DNA from: Paraspadella gotoi | Lineage: Eukaryota; Chaetognatha | NCBI GenBank assembly: GCA_051294375.1 | Contig: CM119269.1 | Span: 9,732,782-9,796,781 of the forward strand | DNA: 64,000 nucleotides | Reading direction: 5' to 3' | Shown: piece after piece, positions 1 through 64,000 of the stretch | Position numbering within the stretch: the first letter of the stretch is position 1 | Layout: each line of letters begins with the position of its first letter | Made by a program: the position numbers and the translations under genes | The notes under the pieces: model-generated | What the model saw: the letters and a program-made list of their open reading frames with translations, nothing else | The model's database searches: none | Told to the model about the DNA's origin: nothing

Positions 1-69
1 CCGCTTTCTCTCGTTTCGGCGTCGTCTCATCTCCCTGCGCCGTTTCGCATAAATCGGCGTCGAAGACAA
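1..69 (-). other. Possible exon fragment at the left edge
   Basis: On the minus strand an acceptor (gttgtag) at 70-76 precedes 69 GC-rich bases. One frame reads VVFDADLCETAQGDETTPKR without a stop. The phase (1) does not match the signal-peptide exon donor (phase 2), so a link to that gene is unproven. Confidence 0.25.
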
Positions 70-1953
70 CTACAACAACATCCTTTCTTTCTTTTATCTT
101 TGTACAAACTTTTTCTTTTAACTTATTTTTGTACTTTTCTCCATTTGTATTAAGGCCCTTGTTTTGAAAAGTTGTAAGATTCCTTGTTTTACCATATTAG
201 ATTAAAACGAATATAAAAGTTTAATATATTTAACATAAATATTTTATTCAATTATTATTAATTTCATGGGGAGAGGGAATTTAGTTTGGTCTTCTGGAAA
301 TAGAAGGAGCATCTATACAACACAAAGTTAAAAATTACTTTCTGCTCTTGTTTTATTTAAGATATTAGCCATCATTGATAGGAAGTCATTTATTGAAAAA
401 TCGAAACACTACTATCTAAAAGTCTGTTTAAATTAATTTTAATTTAAAGTTAATAAAAAAAAAATATAGCCGAAACATGTCCGTTTTTTATATTAATTAC
501 ATTTGTTGTTAGAAACAAAAATAAAAACTTTTCCTTTAAAGTTTCCTTCAAAATTATTCGATGGGAAAAAGAGTAGGTTTGGTCAGGGACATGTATGTAT
601 AATTGCAGAAAAAGAAGATAAGCAAAGAAACAATCAATAGTCTAACGAATGATAAGAAAAGAGGAAAAAATAATAACTGGGAAGAAAAATAAGAAAAAAT
701 CGATGGAAAAGGAAAAATAGCAACAAAAAAAAGGAGAGAAAAAGAGAGAATAAGAATAAAGAAAGAAAGAAATAAAAGAAAAGAGAAATTTCTGATCTAA
801 TCGCCCCCCCCCCCCCCCCCGAGTCTCGAATATGAAAGTCATCGAGATATTGTGACTTCATCGATTGTCGGTCGGTCGGTCGTTGACTTTGTGGAAGGGG
901 GGAGCGAGGGCTGAGAAGGGGTGAGGAAAGGGGAAGGGGGGATGTGGAAGAAAAGGGAAGCAGAAGATAAAGGCGCGATAGGTGTTCTTGGAAGTAAAGA
1001 GAAAAAGAGGCAGGCACGCGATGAACGGTCATCCGTGGTTATTTACCTTACTTTCTTTTCCCTTTTTTTACTTTCTTTTTCTTTTTTCTTTCTTTTCTTT
1101 TTTTTCAGTTCTTTTTCTTTTCTTCATTTTCTCAAACTTCAACGTTCACCTCATCCACTCTGTATCTCAATGTTCTCACAATCAGCCCACAGTCCGTCCA
1201 CAGTCCATCTACAGTCCGTCTTCAGTCCGTCTTTTTTAAAAACAACAATATATATATGTATAATATTACACTCATGTGCAAAAAAAAACAAAAACGCGCC
1301 ACCTTATAACCTAAAATTCCAGACACTATAAAAATATTTTAAAAAATTATATAAGAAAAAAAAAGTTAAAAAAAATAAATGTGTATAAATTTTATTACAA
1401 TCGGTCAAGTTATTTAAAAGATATAATCTTATAAACTGGGTTGTTCCAAAAATCTTCAGAATCATTAACCTGAAATTATATTTTTTAATAACCATATTAT
1501 TTAGGGATCTGGGGCAATCCAGTTGTCCAGCTATCCTTCCGGATGGCCAGTGTAATTTTTTAAAATTTCTAATCTACTATAATACTACAATACTATAATA
1601 TCAGAAGAAAAAAGATAGCCGATTTTTATAAAATTTATGCCAAACTGTTCATCTTTCAATAAAGTTTAATTTTCTTAAAATTCTTTTTAAAGCTAGGTAG
1701 ATTTTTAAAGTCTGATATAAAGTGACGCGACTGTATATTATATCATATAATATTAAATATTGTTTGGATGAGATAAAAAAAACGAAAATGATCTTGTTAT
1801 TTATTTATTTATCTATGTATTTACTTATGTATTTATTTATTTTTTAGGAATATTATTTTTTGAGTAATAAAGCGTTACACCTTTCGCATCGACTCACACA
1901 AATTGTGCCCAAAACGTTTTCGTATTATTTCTGGCGAAGAAAAGAAGACTTAC
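70..1953. other. AT-rich non-coding stretch
   Basis: AT-rich DNA with a poly-C run (805-820), a GGTC-type short tandem (870-885), pyrimidine-rich tract 1050-1140 and ATTT-type repeats (1795-1850). Open frames here are low complexity. If the gene starting at 2141 continues left, this is its first intron. Confidence 0.5.
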
Positions 1954-2141
1954 TTGGCGCCAGCGTCAGCGGCGGTAGCAGCTGCAGACGGTTCGGCGGC
2001 AGCTGCGCGGTCGTTCTCCTTTCTCGATCCCGGCCCAGAGGCGTCTGCTGAGCCGAATGCGGCGTCGGCTGCGGCGCCGAAAAGAATCCAAACGCCGGCG
2101 ACGAAGGCGAAGAAGACGCCGGTTTTTGGCGACGCCCTCAT
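1954..2141 (-). CDS. First coding exon with signal peptide; rest of gene to the left not resolved
   Basis: ATG at 2139-2141 (an in-frame ATG also lies at 2208-2210) opens MRASPKTGVFFAFVAGVWIL, FGAAADA: a short basic start, a hydrophobic core and small residues typical of a signal-peptidase site. An Ala/Ser/Glu-rich stretch follows. The exon ends GCC AA|gtaagt (phase 2). GC content is far above the surroundings. On the plus strand the same bases are also open, but they lack start context and a donor. A possible downstream exon at 1..69 is in a different phase, so an intermediate exon would be needed. Product unknown; secreted or membrane-targeted. Confidence 0.55.
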
Positions 2142-2989
2142 CGCCGTAAAAGCGGCGCCGTAGCAACGATAGGACAGCGTCGGAGTAAGAGAATGGCACA
2201 GTTGAAACAATGGCGTAGCGGCCTTTTTTATTTTTATTTTGACGCAGTGAGTGGCGTTGATTTCTGTGAAGTCGCGTTTTGTGATCGTGAAGTGAAGAAT
2301 TTAAATAAGTTTAAACTACTATTGAAAAAAATCAGATCTAACAGTAAAAAACGAGAAGCCATTAAAAATTATACGTATCATATTTAACTCATACATATTA
2401 AAAATGTTGGCCATTAATTAAACTGTCTATATATCAAATTTACATTAGCGGTTAGGGATAAGGATAAGATTGAAAAATAGTCAAGGATTTGGCTTAGGGA
2501 GACTAGTTTAGGAATAAGGTTAGAATTAAAATGGAAGGTTAGTGTTAAGGATTACAGTCAAAGATTTAGCGATAAATTTAATAACAAATTTAAATTAAAT
2601 ATTAAAAATGAATTAGATTCATGGATTAAGTAACATAAATTTGGAGCTTTTGAAAAGAGATTCAATATTTATATAAATGTTAAGGTAATGACTTTTTTAA
2701 AAAACATATAAATTTAAAAGAATGAAGTAAAATATTTTCTGCCACACCACCCTAGAATACTCTATATTCTGGATTAAAACACAGACGACAAAAAAGCGAA
2801 ATGAAAACCGCAAAACAAAATTGTCTTTCTCACGTGAACTTTGTATCATTTTCGATCTCAAGAGCGAGATGGAGACAAAGAGAGAGAGAGAGAGAGAGAG
2901 ATCACGTTGTCACGGAATCCAAAGACTGCACTTCGTCAGCAATTAGAGTGAGAGCGAGAGGCGACGTAATCCAATCAGTATTATAAGTT

Positions 2990-3031
<42 letters not shown>
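2990..3031. repeat. (GA)n microsatellite
   Basis: Uninterrupted GA dinucleotide run of about 40 bases; a shorter one lies at 2878-2902. Confidence 0.95.
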
Positions 3032-3033
<2 letters not shown>

Positions 3034-3440
3034 GCGTCGGAAATCGCTTCACCTAATTTCGTCGGTCTCGATTCCCGCGATGGTCGTCGCCATTTTGGTT
3101 CGCGAACTCGAAAATATAGAGATAGAGTCGGAGTGAGATAGAGATGGAGAGAGAGAGAAAAGGAGACGGAGAGACTTTTTCTGGTCGATTTTCGCGTCCG
3201 CGAAGTCGCGAGCGTCGTCGTCGTCATCGTCGTCGTCAATGACGTAGTAAGTCTTGGATTCTATGGCAACGCTCTCTCTCTCTCTCTCACTCTCTCTAGA
3301 TATTAATAGAAAAGATGTATCGAATTGAAGGATGGATTGTTACGGTTTCCTCTCCCGACGAAAAAGGAAAGGGAGGAACGGATGAATTAATCAAGACACA
3401 ATGAACACCCGTTTCGTGGAGGTGAATTTCGGTTCCGGCG

Positions 3441-3471
<31 letters not shown>

Positions 3472-4111
3472 CGAAAGTTGATGGAATTTCTTAGCGATTA
3501 ACGGCGAAGTTTTTTTTTTTACGCAATCAAACCGAATTCCTTAATTAACCAATCGATCAAACATGAACTGACGTTACTTAAATTCGTCAACGAAAGATTA
3601 TTCATTTTCTTATCCGATCTTCTGTCCTCGAGCAGAAGGAACGGAACGGAAAAAACGTCATAGATTCAACACCAAACGAAAGAAGTGAAAGGGACGATTG
3701 ATAGCGGGGAACGACGACGAATGACGGCGAACGAGCGCAAACAATAGGGGCGAATTAAAAACTCGATCAGTTTCATTTTGTGAAGGGGACGAGGGCAAAA
3801 AAAAAACCGGGGTTTGATACCGACGGTTGGCTGGAATTATTGTTAAACATAACTATCATAAGATTGTTTTTACAGTTCCAGCTTTTCTGTCATTTTTCAC
3901 AGCGACTTTTGAAATTTTACTGTCTTTTTGAAGCTACATCTATGTCCTTTTTTTCACTCTTTCTCCTTTTGTCAATCACGTCAAGGTCTACTTAAGACTT
4001 TCACATTTAACTTTCGCAGTCTCTCATTTCTTGTTATTCGTCCCATTTAACAAGATTCCTGGTCGGGAGGGAGATAAACTATCACTCATTTTCGATATAT
4101 TGCTAGTGAAG

Positions 4112-4150
4112 AACGCTGATGAAGACTAAATAAGAGTCGAAATGTCCGAC
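4112..4150 (+). ncRNA. Degenerate hammerhead-ribozyme-like motif
   Basis: CTGATGA (4116-4122), a 4-bp hairpin GACT..AGTC, then GAAA (4139-4142) and TGTC. It shares with the 17.6-kb copy an extra A after CTGATGA, while the hairpin sequence differs but still pairs. Helix I is only about 2 bp, so this copy is probably inactive. Confidence 0.35.
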
Positions 4151-5016
4151 TAAATTGTCATTAAAATTCGTTGTTTGACATAAAAAAACTACTTTTCCTA
4201 AAATATTTAATTGTAAAAAGCATGACAATGACGACAACGGCGAAGTTCTTACGAAGCAAAAGTAAATAAAAACCTCGCCCAAGGCGTCTCTAGGCTCGTC
4301 AGGCGAGATAAAAATCATCACGATAGGTTATTTTATTATGATGCTGTGTCGTCCACAATGCGATGCTTTTTTATTCACTAAATCGAATGACTATCGCGCT
4401 ACAAAATAAGAATCATGTTCTCCGAGCTAAATGCAAATTTTGTAAGGTTTACTGTTTATTTGTTCTACATTTTAGAGTGTGAATTCTCTAAGGTCAGCAA
4501 TATCATCAATTTTAAACTTTTTCAAAAGTAAGTCAGGTCCTTATGTCCAATTGACAATTCTCTCTTTTTTAAAAATGTCTTATCAACCTTGTTGTTATAG
4601 ACAGCTGGAGCTTAGTCTTTTTAGAACTATCTATCCGTATCCTCTATCCAATATCTACATTCTACAACGTCCGAAAGAAAGATTTAACCGCCAACTTCTT
4701 CAATCGGTTTATAATTTTTATCTAAAAAAGAAAAATCAACAAAGAAAGAAAACAATCGAACAAAGAATCTAAAAATATCAATTCAAATAATCCATCTTTG
4801 AGCACAATTGAAAAATTCATGAAAAAAAACCCGAAAATAATCAATGACAAAGCCCGAAGACAATTAATGATATCGGATTTCATCAGTAAAGTTCTCTGAA
4901 GAGTGGATTCTCAATGGCAGTCGCACCCTCCGCCGTCGAAACGTCAGTTTCCTAACGAAGTTAATTATTTAATTCTTAATTAAACAAAGCATCAATAAAA
5001 GATTATTTATGAGAGT

Positions 5017-58394
<53,378 letters not shown>

Positions 58395-58457
58395 CTGTCG
58401 GGCAAAGGCGGGTGAGGGGGGGGGTCATTTAAAGGGTCGACGAAACGAGACAGACTT

Positions 58458-58590
58458 TCAAAGGAAAGTTTAAAGGAAAGTTAAAAGGAAAGTTTAAAAG
58501 GAAAGTTAAAAGGAAAGTTAAAAGTAAAGTTTAAAAGGAAAGTTAAAAGGAAAGTTTAAAAGGAAAGTTTAAAAGGAAAGTTTAAAAATG
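58458..58590. repeat. Short tandem repeat (aaaggaaagtt)n
   Basis: About ten units of 13-14 bp, just upstream on the minus strand of the first visible MAM exon. Confidence 0.9.
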
Positions 58591-58936
58591 GAACGAAAGT
58601 TAGGAATGAGGCAAAGCGAAAGAGAGTTAAATATATAATTTATATATACTATATATAAATATATAGTTTTATTCATGTTTTTTTTACTTTTAAATATTGT
58701 GTTCTGTCTTATATAAAAACCAATATAAAAAATTATCCATTCATTGAATGGCCCCTTATATTATTTTAGAATTATTTTCATTCAAAACATTTTGTTCTGT
58801 CGTTGACTTATAATCATCTTGTCACTTTTTTAAAACGCCTAAATTTCACGAGATCATTTTCATAGATTAGTTTTTTATCTTAACCTTAAAAGTTATTTTT
58901 AAATTTTTACAATTCTTTCTAACAAAAAGTAATGTA

Positions 58937-61900
58937 ATGGGTAACATAGTAGTGAAAGACCGTCAATCCTTGTTGGAGCCAATGCCTATCGAAGTGTCAC
59001 AAATACGAGATTTATCAGGGACCCGTGACACGGATGACGTCACCGTTTGCCTGGACGGCCACGCCCATGTGACGTTCTTCCTAAAAATCACCCGAAAATC
59101 TAAAAACTCTCCTCGGCAAGCTTCGGGTAATCTTTGCAAGCAGGATTTTTCATTTTATCGAACTCCAACTTTCTTACTGAAACTTTCAAAAACTCTATAT
59201 TCACCGATTGATTAATTTAACTCTTTTGTCCTTAGTTGATTGTCTTAAAATTTTCAAATTTTAAGATATTTTATATATATATGAAGCCTCCGGAATGAAA
59301 ACTAAATCGTTCGGCCTTAGTATTTTAAATACTTTCAAATACTTTAATTCGAACTTTACCTAAATAACAAAAACACATTTTTCACTTTTTCGAGATGCTC
59401 TCGTTAAGGTCCGATCAGTATTTTCACTATTATTAGAATTTAGAAATGTTTCGAGGTGCCCTCGTTAAGGTTCGATCGATTTTTGCCTCTGTATAACTAT
59501 TGTATTTTTCTCTCTCTCTGCCAGAGACTCTGGTTCTCTTGCTTATTTCTCATGCGAAATAAATTCTTTGAAAGAAGATTCCTGCTTTTCGATGAATATA
59601 TATATTTCAAAATTTTTTTCAGGTTACGAAAACCATATTGAAGTTTTCTGTCGGGATTTCATAAACGATCATTGTGACTACAATGAAATTTTTACCAAAA
59701 TTAAAATAACTTTATCGAAGAACTCTGACGTTAAAAACGGTAAAAAGACGAAATTGGTGATAAAATATTTCAGTAAACTTTAATTAGTGATACTTAGATT
59801 TGTACTGGGTGCTTTTTTAAAAAATGTATCAACATGCCTATCAAAATAACTTTAATAAGATTTAAGTTGTTATTGTCATTTGCTGTGTATGAGCTGTGCA
59901 ATGCTACACTATGTTATACCGCGTTTGCGCTGCGCAGTGCTGTGCCATGCGATGCTTTGTTGTCCACTTGGTGTCCAGTTCTCTTCCACGCTGCGCTGTT
60001 CCGCCATACGCTGTCGCTGTGAAGTGCAGTGCTCAGAAATAGTCAAATAGATTTCTCGTCTTTCAGAAATCGTGTATCAAAGCCGAAGTACGGGTTCGTA
60101 CGTACGTCTGTCCGCTCAAAACCCCAGCTACAGATTCGACAATTTTCCCAACAAACGCGCGCGACTGGCCATCTCAAAGATCACGCTCGATAGCTTGGTC
60201 CTTCTGTGCGAATTAGAACCGGCAACATCTACGATGCGTGGTGAAACCTCCAAGCTACTTGACGAGGCTATTCTGGCCGACGCGATGCTTGTATCGGGTA
60301 TCGATGGGTCGAAGCATCGATGCCACAAGAACTTCCTCGCTGCCAACTCCCCAGTCTTTAAGGTTAGCGAGAGTTTGAGATTCAGTAATACGTTAATCAT
60401 AATATATAATCTAGGGGAATGGATGGATGGATGGACAAACGGACGCACGGATGGACAGATGATTAACATTTCTTTAGCATATTTTTTTTTAAATTAGTGC
60501 TACCATAAAAAAAAATATCCATTTATTTAATAAATAAGCTATCTTGCCACTGACTATGGACAGTAAAGCGTAGGAAAAAATATTAAAATAAAGTAGAATC
60601 AAAATTCGAATAGTGGATCATGAGCATTTTGTAATAAAAAAAATATGTATTTTTCAATTTTCGCATTAGCCCATATTTATACATAGTACTCACCATAGAA
60701 AATGTTAAAATTTTAAAATGGTTTTTTCTTATTTTTGAAAGCAGATTCGAATGCCTCACGAAAAGTTTTTTAATTTTTAGCTAACTTGATGAAAGAATTT
60801 TTGATTAAAACTTATATTTTCTTTTATCGACTTTTTATGAGGAATTCGAATCTGCTTTAAAAACTAAAAAAACTAATTTAAAATTTTGACATTTTCTATT
60901 GTACATGGGCGTATGCGAAAATTGAGAAATTTTGAAATAAAATTTTATATATCAATGTTCTTTAGTACAAGACTGTTCAAGAACAACCATTCGAATTTTG
61001 ATCTGCAACTTTCACTACGCCTTACTGGACACGGACAGGCTTTGGTGGTTTTAGTCCTCCATCACTCTTACAAGATAATGACATAGGCCCCTTCAAGCTT
61101 TCAATCCAGACTCTGTCAGAGTCGAGTTAATTCACTCCTGGCTTCCCTATTAATGAATTGATATAATATTTCAAATAATGTTTCAATTTTATGAAAAGAC
61201 CACACCCTTACACGTTAAATGTTCGCCTAAGAGATTTACTGACAAAATATCAAGAAGTAAATTATTGAAGGGTGCGACTGTCGTAACCCGACGCGATTTA
61301 AAAGTTGGATTTTATTTCAGGATTTGTTTGAACATGACGCCGAAGAGAAGTTCGTCATGGACGATCTTAATGGCAAGAAAAAAATAATACTCTTTTTAAT
61401 TCGTATATCAGATCTTTTTATCTTATCTTTATTCAAAATTAAAATAAATTTAATTAAAACAATACTCTAATTAAAGGAACAACAATCCGCGCTATGCTCG
61501 AATTCGTCTACAAACGCTCCGTCCGCGACATCGACGCAATCGGCAAGGAACTCTTGCAAGCAGCCAACAAATACCAGATGCACCATCTGGCCAATTTCTG
61601 TCGCGACGCGTTGCTGGCGAGAATCGACGCTTTTAATTTGGGAAGGATCGTCGACGTGGCTTATTCCTTGGACGTCGTGGAATTGAAGGAGGCCTGCTTG
61701 GATTTTTTTTACGAGTATTATTACCTGACGAATAAACTAATCGACGCTGAGATAAGTCTATAAACCAATCAATCTATCGATCGATCAACCAATCAGATAA
61801 ACGATCTGACAAATAAGTAATCGATGAGCCAATTTAAAGAAAGTTAATCAGATAATAATTATTTAATTCTTCAGAAACAAAGAAGATATGCTGGACTCTG

Positions 61901-62055
61901 AGACTTGGAAAGATTTGGAAAAGACGCAGCCTCGATTTGGATTCGATTCTTTGTCTCGAATTTTGCGGAAGGGAAAGAAGGAAAAACCCAAAGAGGACAT
62001 CGAGGACGACGACAATGACGACGATATTTACTATGTCGACGATTCTGACGATTAA
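58937..62055 (+). CDS. MATH-BTB (SPOP-like) protein, 357 residues, six exons
   Basis: Exons 58937..59126, 59623..59739, 60067..60362, 61321..61372, 61477..61714 and 61875..62055 sum to 1074 bases (358 codons with stop). Residues 1-165 look like a divergent MATH domain (HIEVFCRDFINDHCDYNEIF near the middle, DSLVLLCELEP at its end). The BTB domain follows: ILADAMLVSGIDGSKHRCHK, NFLAANSPVFK, DLFEHDAEEKFVMDDLNG, TTIRAMLEFVYKRSV, ELLQAANKYQMHHLANFCRD. It ends with a BACK-like ENKEDMLDSETWKDLEK and an acidic tail. Family knowledge: these proteins are CUL3 ubiquitin-ligase adaptors. The intron after 61372 uses a GC donor (AATG|gcaaga). The stop codon lies inside the first unit of a 42-bp minisatellite. 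Confidence 0.86.
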
Positions 62056-62722
62056 GATTTGTGATTGCCAAGAATTGATTCTATTGATTGACGGATTAAG
62101 ATTTGTGATTGCCAAGAATTGATTCTTGATTGACGATTAAGATTTGTGATTGCCAAGAATTGATTCTTTGATTGACGATTAAGTTTGTGATTGCCAAGAA
62201 TTGATTCTTTGATTGACGATTAAGATTTGTGATTGTCAAGAATTGATTCTTTGATTGACGATTAAGATTTGTGATTGTCAAGAATTGATTCTTTGATTGA
62301 CGATTAAGATTTGTGATTGCCAAGAATTGATTCCTTGATTGACGATTAAGATTTGTGATTGCCAAGAATTGATTCTTTGATTGACGATTAAGATTTGTGA
62401 TTGCCAAGAATTGATTCTTTGATTGACGATTAAGATTTGTGATTGCCAAGAATTGATTCTTTGATTGACGATTAAGATTTGTGATTGCCAAGATTTGATT
62501 CTTTGATTGACGATTAAGATTTGTGATTGCCAAAGATTGATTCTTTGATTGACGATTAAGATTTGTGATTGCCAAAATTGATTCTTTGATGACGATTAGA
62601 TTTGTGATTGCCAAGAATTGATTCTTTGATTGACGATTAAGATTTGTGATTGCCAAGAATTGATCTTTGATTGACGATTAAGATTTGTGATTGCCAAGAT
62701 TTGATTCTTTGATTGAAAATTA
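62047..62722. repeat. 42-bp minisatellite, about 16 copies, starting at the BTB stop codon
   Basis: The unit contains gattaagatttgtgattgcc, aagaattgattctttgattg and ac. The first unit begins with the last codon and stop (GAT TAA) of the BTB gene, so the array forms its 3' UTR. On the minus strand the 42-bp units remain open (14-residue repeats), which is a by-product of the unit length. Confidence 0.93.
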
Positions 62723-62879
62723 CCCAAGAGCAGATGTGAATATTTTTCTATCGAGAGATTACATGGGGTTGTTTTTCGCTTTTATTTTTATAATGAATAC
62801 TAAAGTAGATACAATGTCGTAATACAGCAAATACGGTAAATAACGTCAGCAATCAATAATATCAATTGGTTCTGATCGC

Positions 62880-63345
62880 ATTATTTCTATCCTTTTTCCT
62901 TGTATTCCTCCTCTCTTCCTTCTTTCCTCTTCCTTCCCTTCCTCTTCTCTTTTTCTTTCATTTTTCCATTCCTCTTTCTCCTATTCCTCGTTTTTATTTT
63001 CTTCTATCCTTCTATTCTCTTCCTTCTCTTCCTCTTCTCTATTTTCTTCCACCCTCCTTTTCTCTTTCTTCTCTTCTTCTTCTTATCTATTTTCTTCAAT
63101 CCTCCTTTCCTCTTCCTTACTTTCCTCTTCTTTTTTCCTTTCTTTCCACTTTTCCTCCTCCTTTTCTTTCTCCCCTCTTTTTATTCCTTCCTCCTTTTCT
63201 CCACATTCTATTCCTCTCCTTTTTTCCCTTCCTTACTCCTTTCCTTTTCCTTCTCTTCCTCTTCTCTAATTTCCTTTTCTTCCTCCCTTTCTTTCTTTTC
63301 CTTCTCTTCCTCTTTTCTTTTCTCCTTATCCTCTCCTCCATACTT
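62880..63345. repeat. Pyrimidine-rich tract (plus strand)
   Basis: CTTCC/TTTTC low-complexity sequence. It accounts for long pseudo-frames on both strands, including the Lys/Glu end of the 63.2-64.0 kb frame. Confidence 0.85.
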
Positions 63346-63975
63346 CGCCCCGACTCTAAAATTTCGCCTCCAAATTTCCGCCAATCGATGTCGAAATTTC
63401 GCCGCCAAAGCGACGCCGCCGATCAGCGCTGCAGAGGCCGACAGCGCCGCTGCGGTATCTCCGCTGGATCCTGCGCCGCGGGACGACGGCTGCGGTGCGG
63501 CTACATTTGGAGATGAAGCAGCCGCCGCTGCCGACGCTGCCGACGCTGCCGCCGCCCCTGACGCTGAAATTTCTGATTCGGATGTCGAGTTCAATGCAGG
63601 CGTCGAATTGTCTTTGCCTCTTGGTTTTGCGTTAAGGTCCTTCAACGTTGTGTTTGCTTCTAAAGTTTTGTCTATTTCTTGTTCTGTTTTGGTCGGAGAA
63701 ATAGTTGCCATTCCCGTCGTTGCCATTTCCGGCGACGATGCCACTTTCTGCGCCGCTACCATTCCCATCGAAGCCATATCTGGCGACGTTACCACTTCCT
63801 CCGGCGTTGTTGCCACTTTCCTCTTCGTCTCAACTATCGTCGTTGCCTTTTCTTCCGTCATTGTCGCTCTCGTCGTCGTTGCCACTTCCACCGAGGTTGC
63901 CACTCCATCCTTCCCTTCTTCCTCTCTGGCCACATCAACGATTATTTCCCCGAAATTCGGCGTCACTCCGAGCAT
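63208..63975 (-). CDS. Ala/Thr/Ser-rich single-pass protein, open to the window edge
   Basis: The frame is open from the right edge (reading DVDHQDYA before ATG at 63973-63975) to a stop near 63208. It holds repeats of the type VATTPEEVVTSPDMASMGM and SSPEMATTGMATISPTK, an Ala-rich run (SGAAAASAASAAAAASSP), and a hydrophobic span AALSASAALIGGVALAAKF followed by basic residues, suggesting one membrane helix. The last 45 residues (KEEEKEKKEREEEKEI type) come from a polypurine tract and may be intronic, since GCGAA|gtatgg before it is a possible donor. Family not recognised. The real start may be outside the window. Confidence 0.45.
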   Translation of the reverse strand: MLGVTPNFGEIIVDVAREEEGKDGVATSVEVATTTRATMTEEKATTIVETKRKVATTPEEVVTSPDMASMGMVAAQKVASSPEMATTGMATISPTKTEQEIDKTLEANTTLKDLNAKPRGKDNSTPALNSTSESEISASGAAAASAASAAAAASSPNVAAPQPSSRGAGSSGDTAAALSASAALIGGVALAAKFRHRLAEIWRRNFRVGAKYGGEDKEKRKEEEKEKKEREEEKEIREEEEKEKERSKEGKKGEE

Positions 63976-64000
63976 CGCGTAGTCTTGGTGGTCGACGTCG

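Larger units (their letters stand above)
2142..5016. other. Intergenic region between the giant gene's 3' end and the signal-peptide exon
   Basis: It contains several (GA)n microsatellites (2878-2902, 2990-3031, 3138-3165, 3442-3472), a GTCGTC-type triplet run (3205-3238) and a degenerate hammerhead-like motif (4112-4150). No convincing coding exon was seen. The part just right of 2141 would be the promoter and 5' UTR of the signal-peptide gene. Confidence 0.5.

Noticed and set aside
1903-2163. Plus-strand Ala-rich frame opposite the signal-peptide exon
   Set aside because: The minus strand has a signal peptide, an ATG and a consensus donor; the plus frame has none of these.
58405-58936. The missing upstream half of MAM1
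   Set aside because: I searched the minus strand here and under the BTB gene for CDFE..CGW and DHT segments and found none; it is probably beyond 64000 or in a gap.
62096-62656. Minus-strand open frame of 14-residue repeats
   Set aside because: It is the antisense of the 42-bp minisatellite; openness follows from the unit length and the lack of stops in one unit.

Overview
This is a metazoan (non-vertebrate) nuclear window: AT-rich non-coding DNA, GC-richer short exons with GT-AG introns and a few GC-AG introns, (GA)n/(CT)n microsatellites, minisatellites, TIR elements and LTR remnants. I cannot place it to phylum from sequence alone. Two runs of ten N (13204-13213, 56995-57004) show that it is a scaffold with joins.

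The window is dominated by one very large minus-strand gene, from about 58394 (its 5' part lies beyond what I can see) down to a stop codon at 5017-5019. I reconstructed about 78 exons (about 12.2 kb of coding sequence, about 4,060 residues). They encode a type I membrane protein with about 18 MAM domains, about 15 LDL-receptor class A (LDLRA) repeats, one C-type lectin domain (CTLD), one EGF-like domain, a transmembrane helix and a short tail with an NPNY motif. This matches the MAM/LDLRA-domain (MALRD1-like) architecture. The first five MAM domains have no LDLRA between them. From MAM6 on, MAM and LDLRA alternate, and three LDLRA and the EGF domain precede the membrane. The CTLD sits inside MAM5, in the phase-1 intron that precedes the GDxAxDD segment.

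At least three plus-strand genes lie inside introns of this gene: a 522-residue protein of unknown family (16737-19749), a nanos homologue with a complete double zinc finger (36866-38724, inside an intron that splits an LDLRA repeat), and a 461-residue or longer helical protein with a basic tail (46611-49117). A fourth plus-strand gene, a MATH-BTB (SPOP-like) protein of 357 residues (58937-62055), is also nested if the large gene continues past the window. At the left edge a minus-strand first exon with a signal peptide (1954-2141) begins another gene. At the right edge a minus-strand Ala/Thr/Ser-rich frame (63208-63975) is open to the window end.

The long introns hold TIR elements and a fold-back element (20.0-21.7, 23.0-24.0, 29.5-30.3, 32.8-33.2 kb), a compact terminal-repeat retroelement with 5-bp target duplication (49898-50556), an LTR with a tRNA-Leu-like primer-binding site (48.0-48.3 kb), two hammerhead-like motifs (4.1 and 17.6 kb), a 24-bp minisatellite that supplies a splice donor (8577-8840), and a 42-bp minisatellite that contains the stop codon of the BTB gene. 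Exons between 51.2 and 53.8 kb carry frameshifts that look like unpolished sequence.
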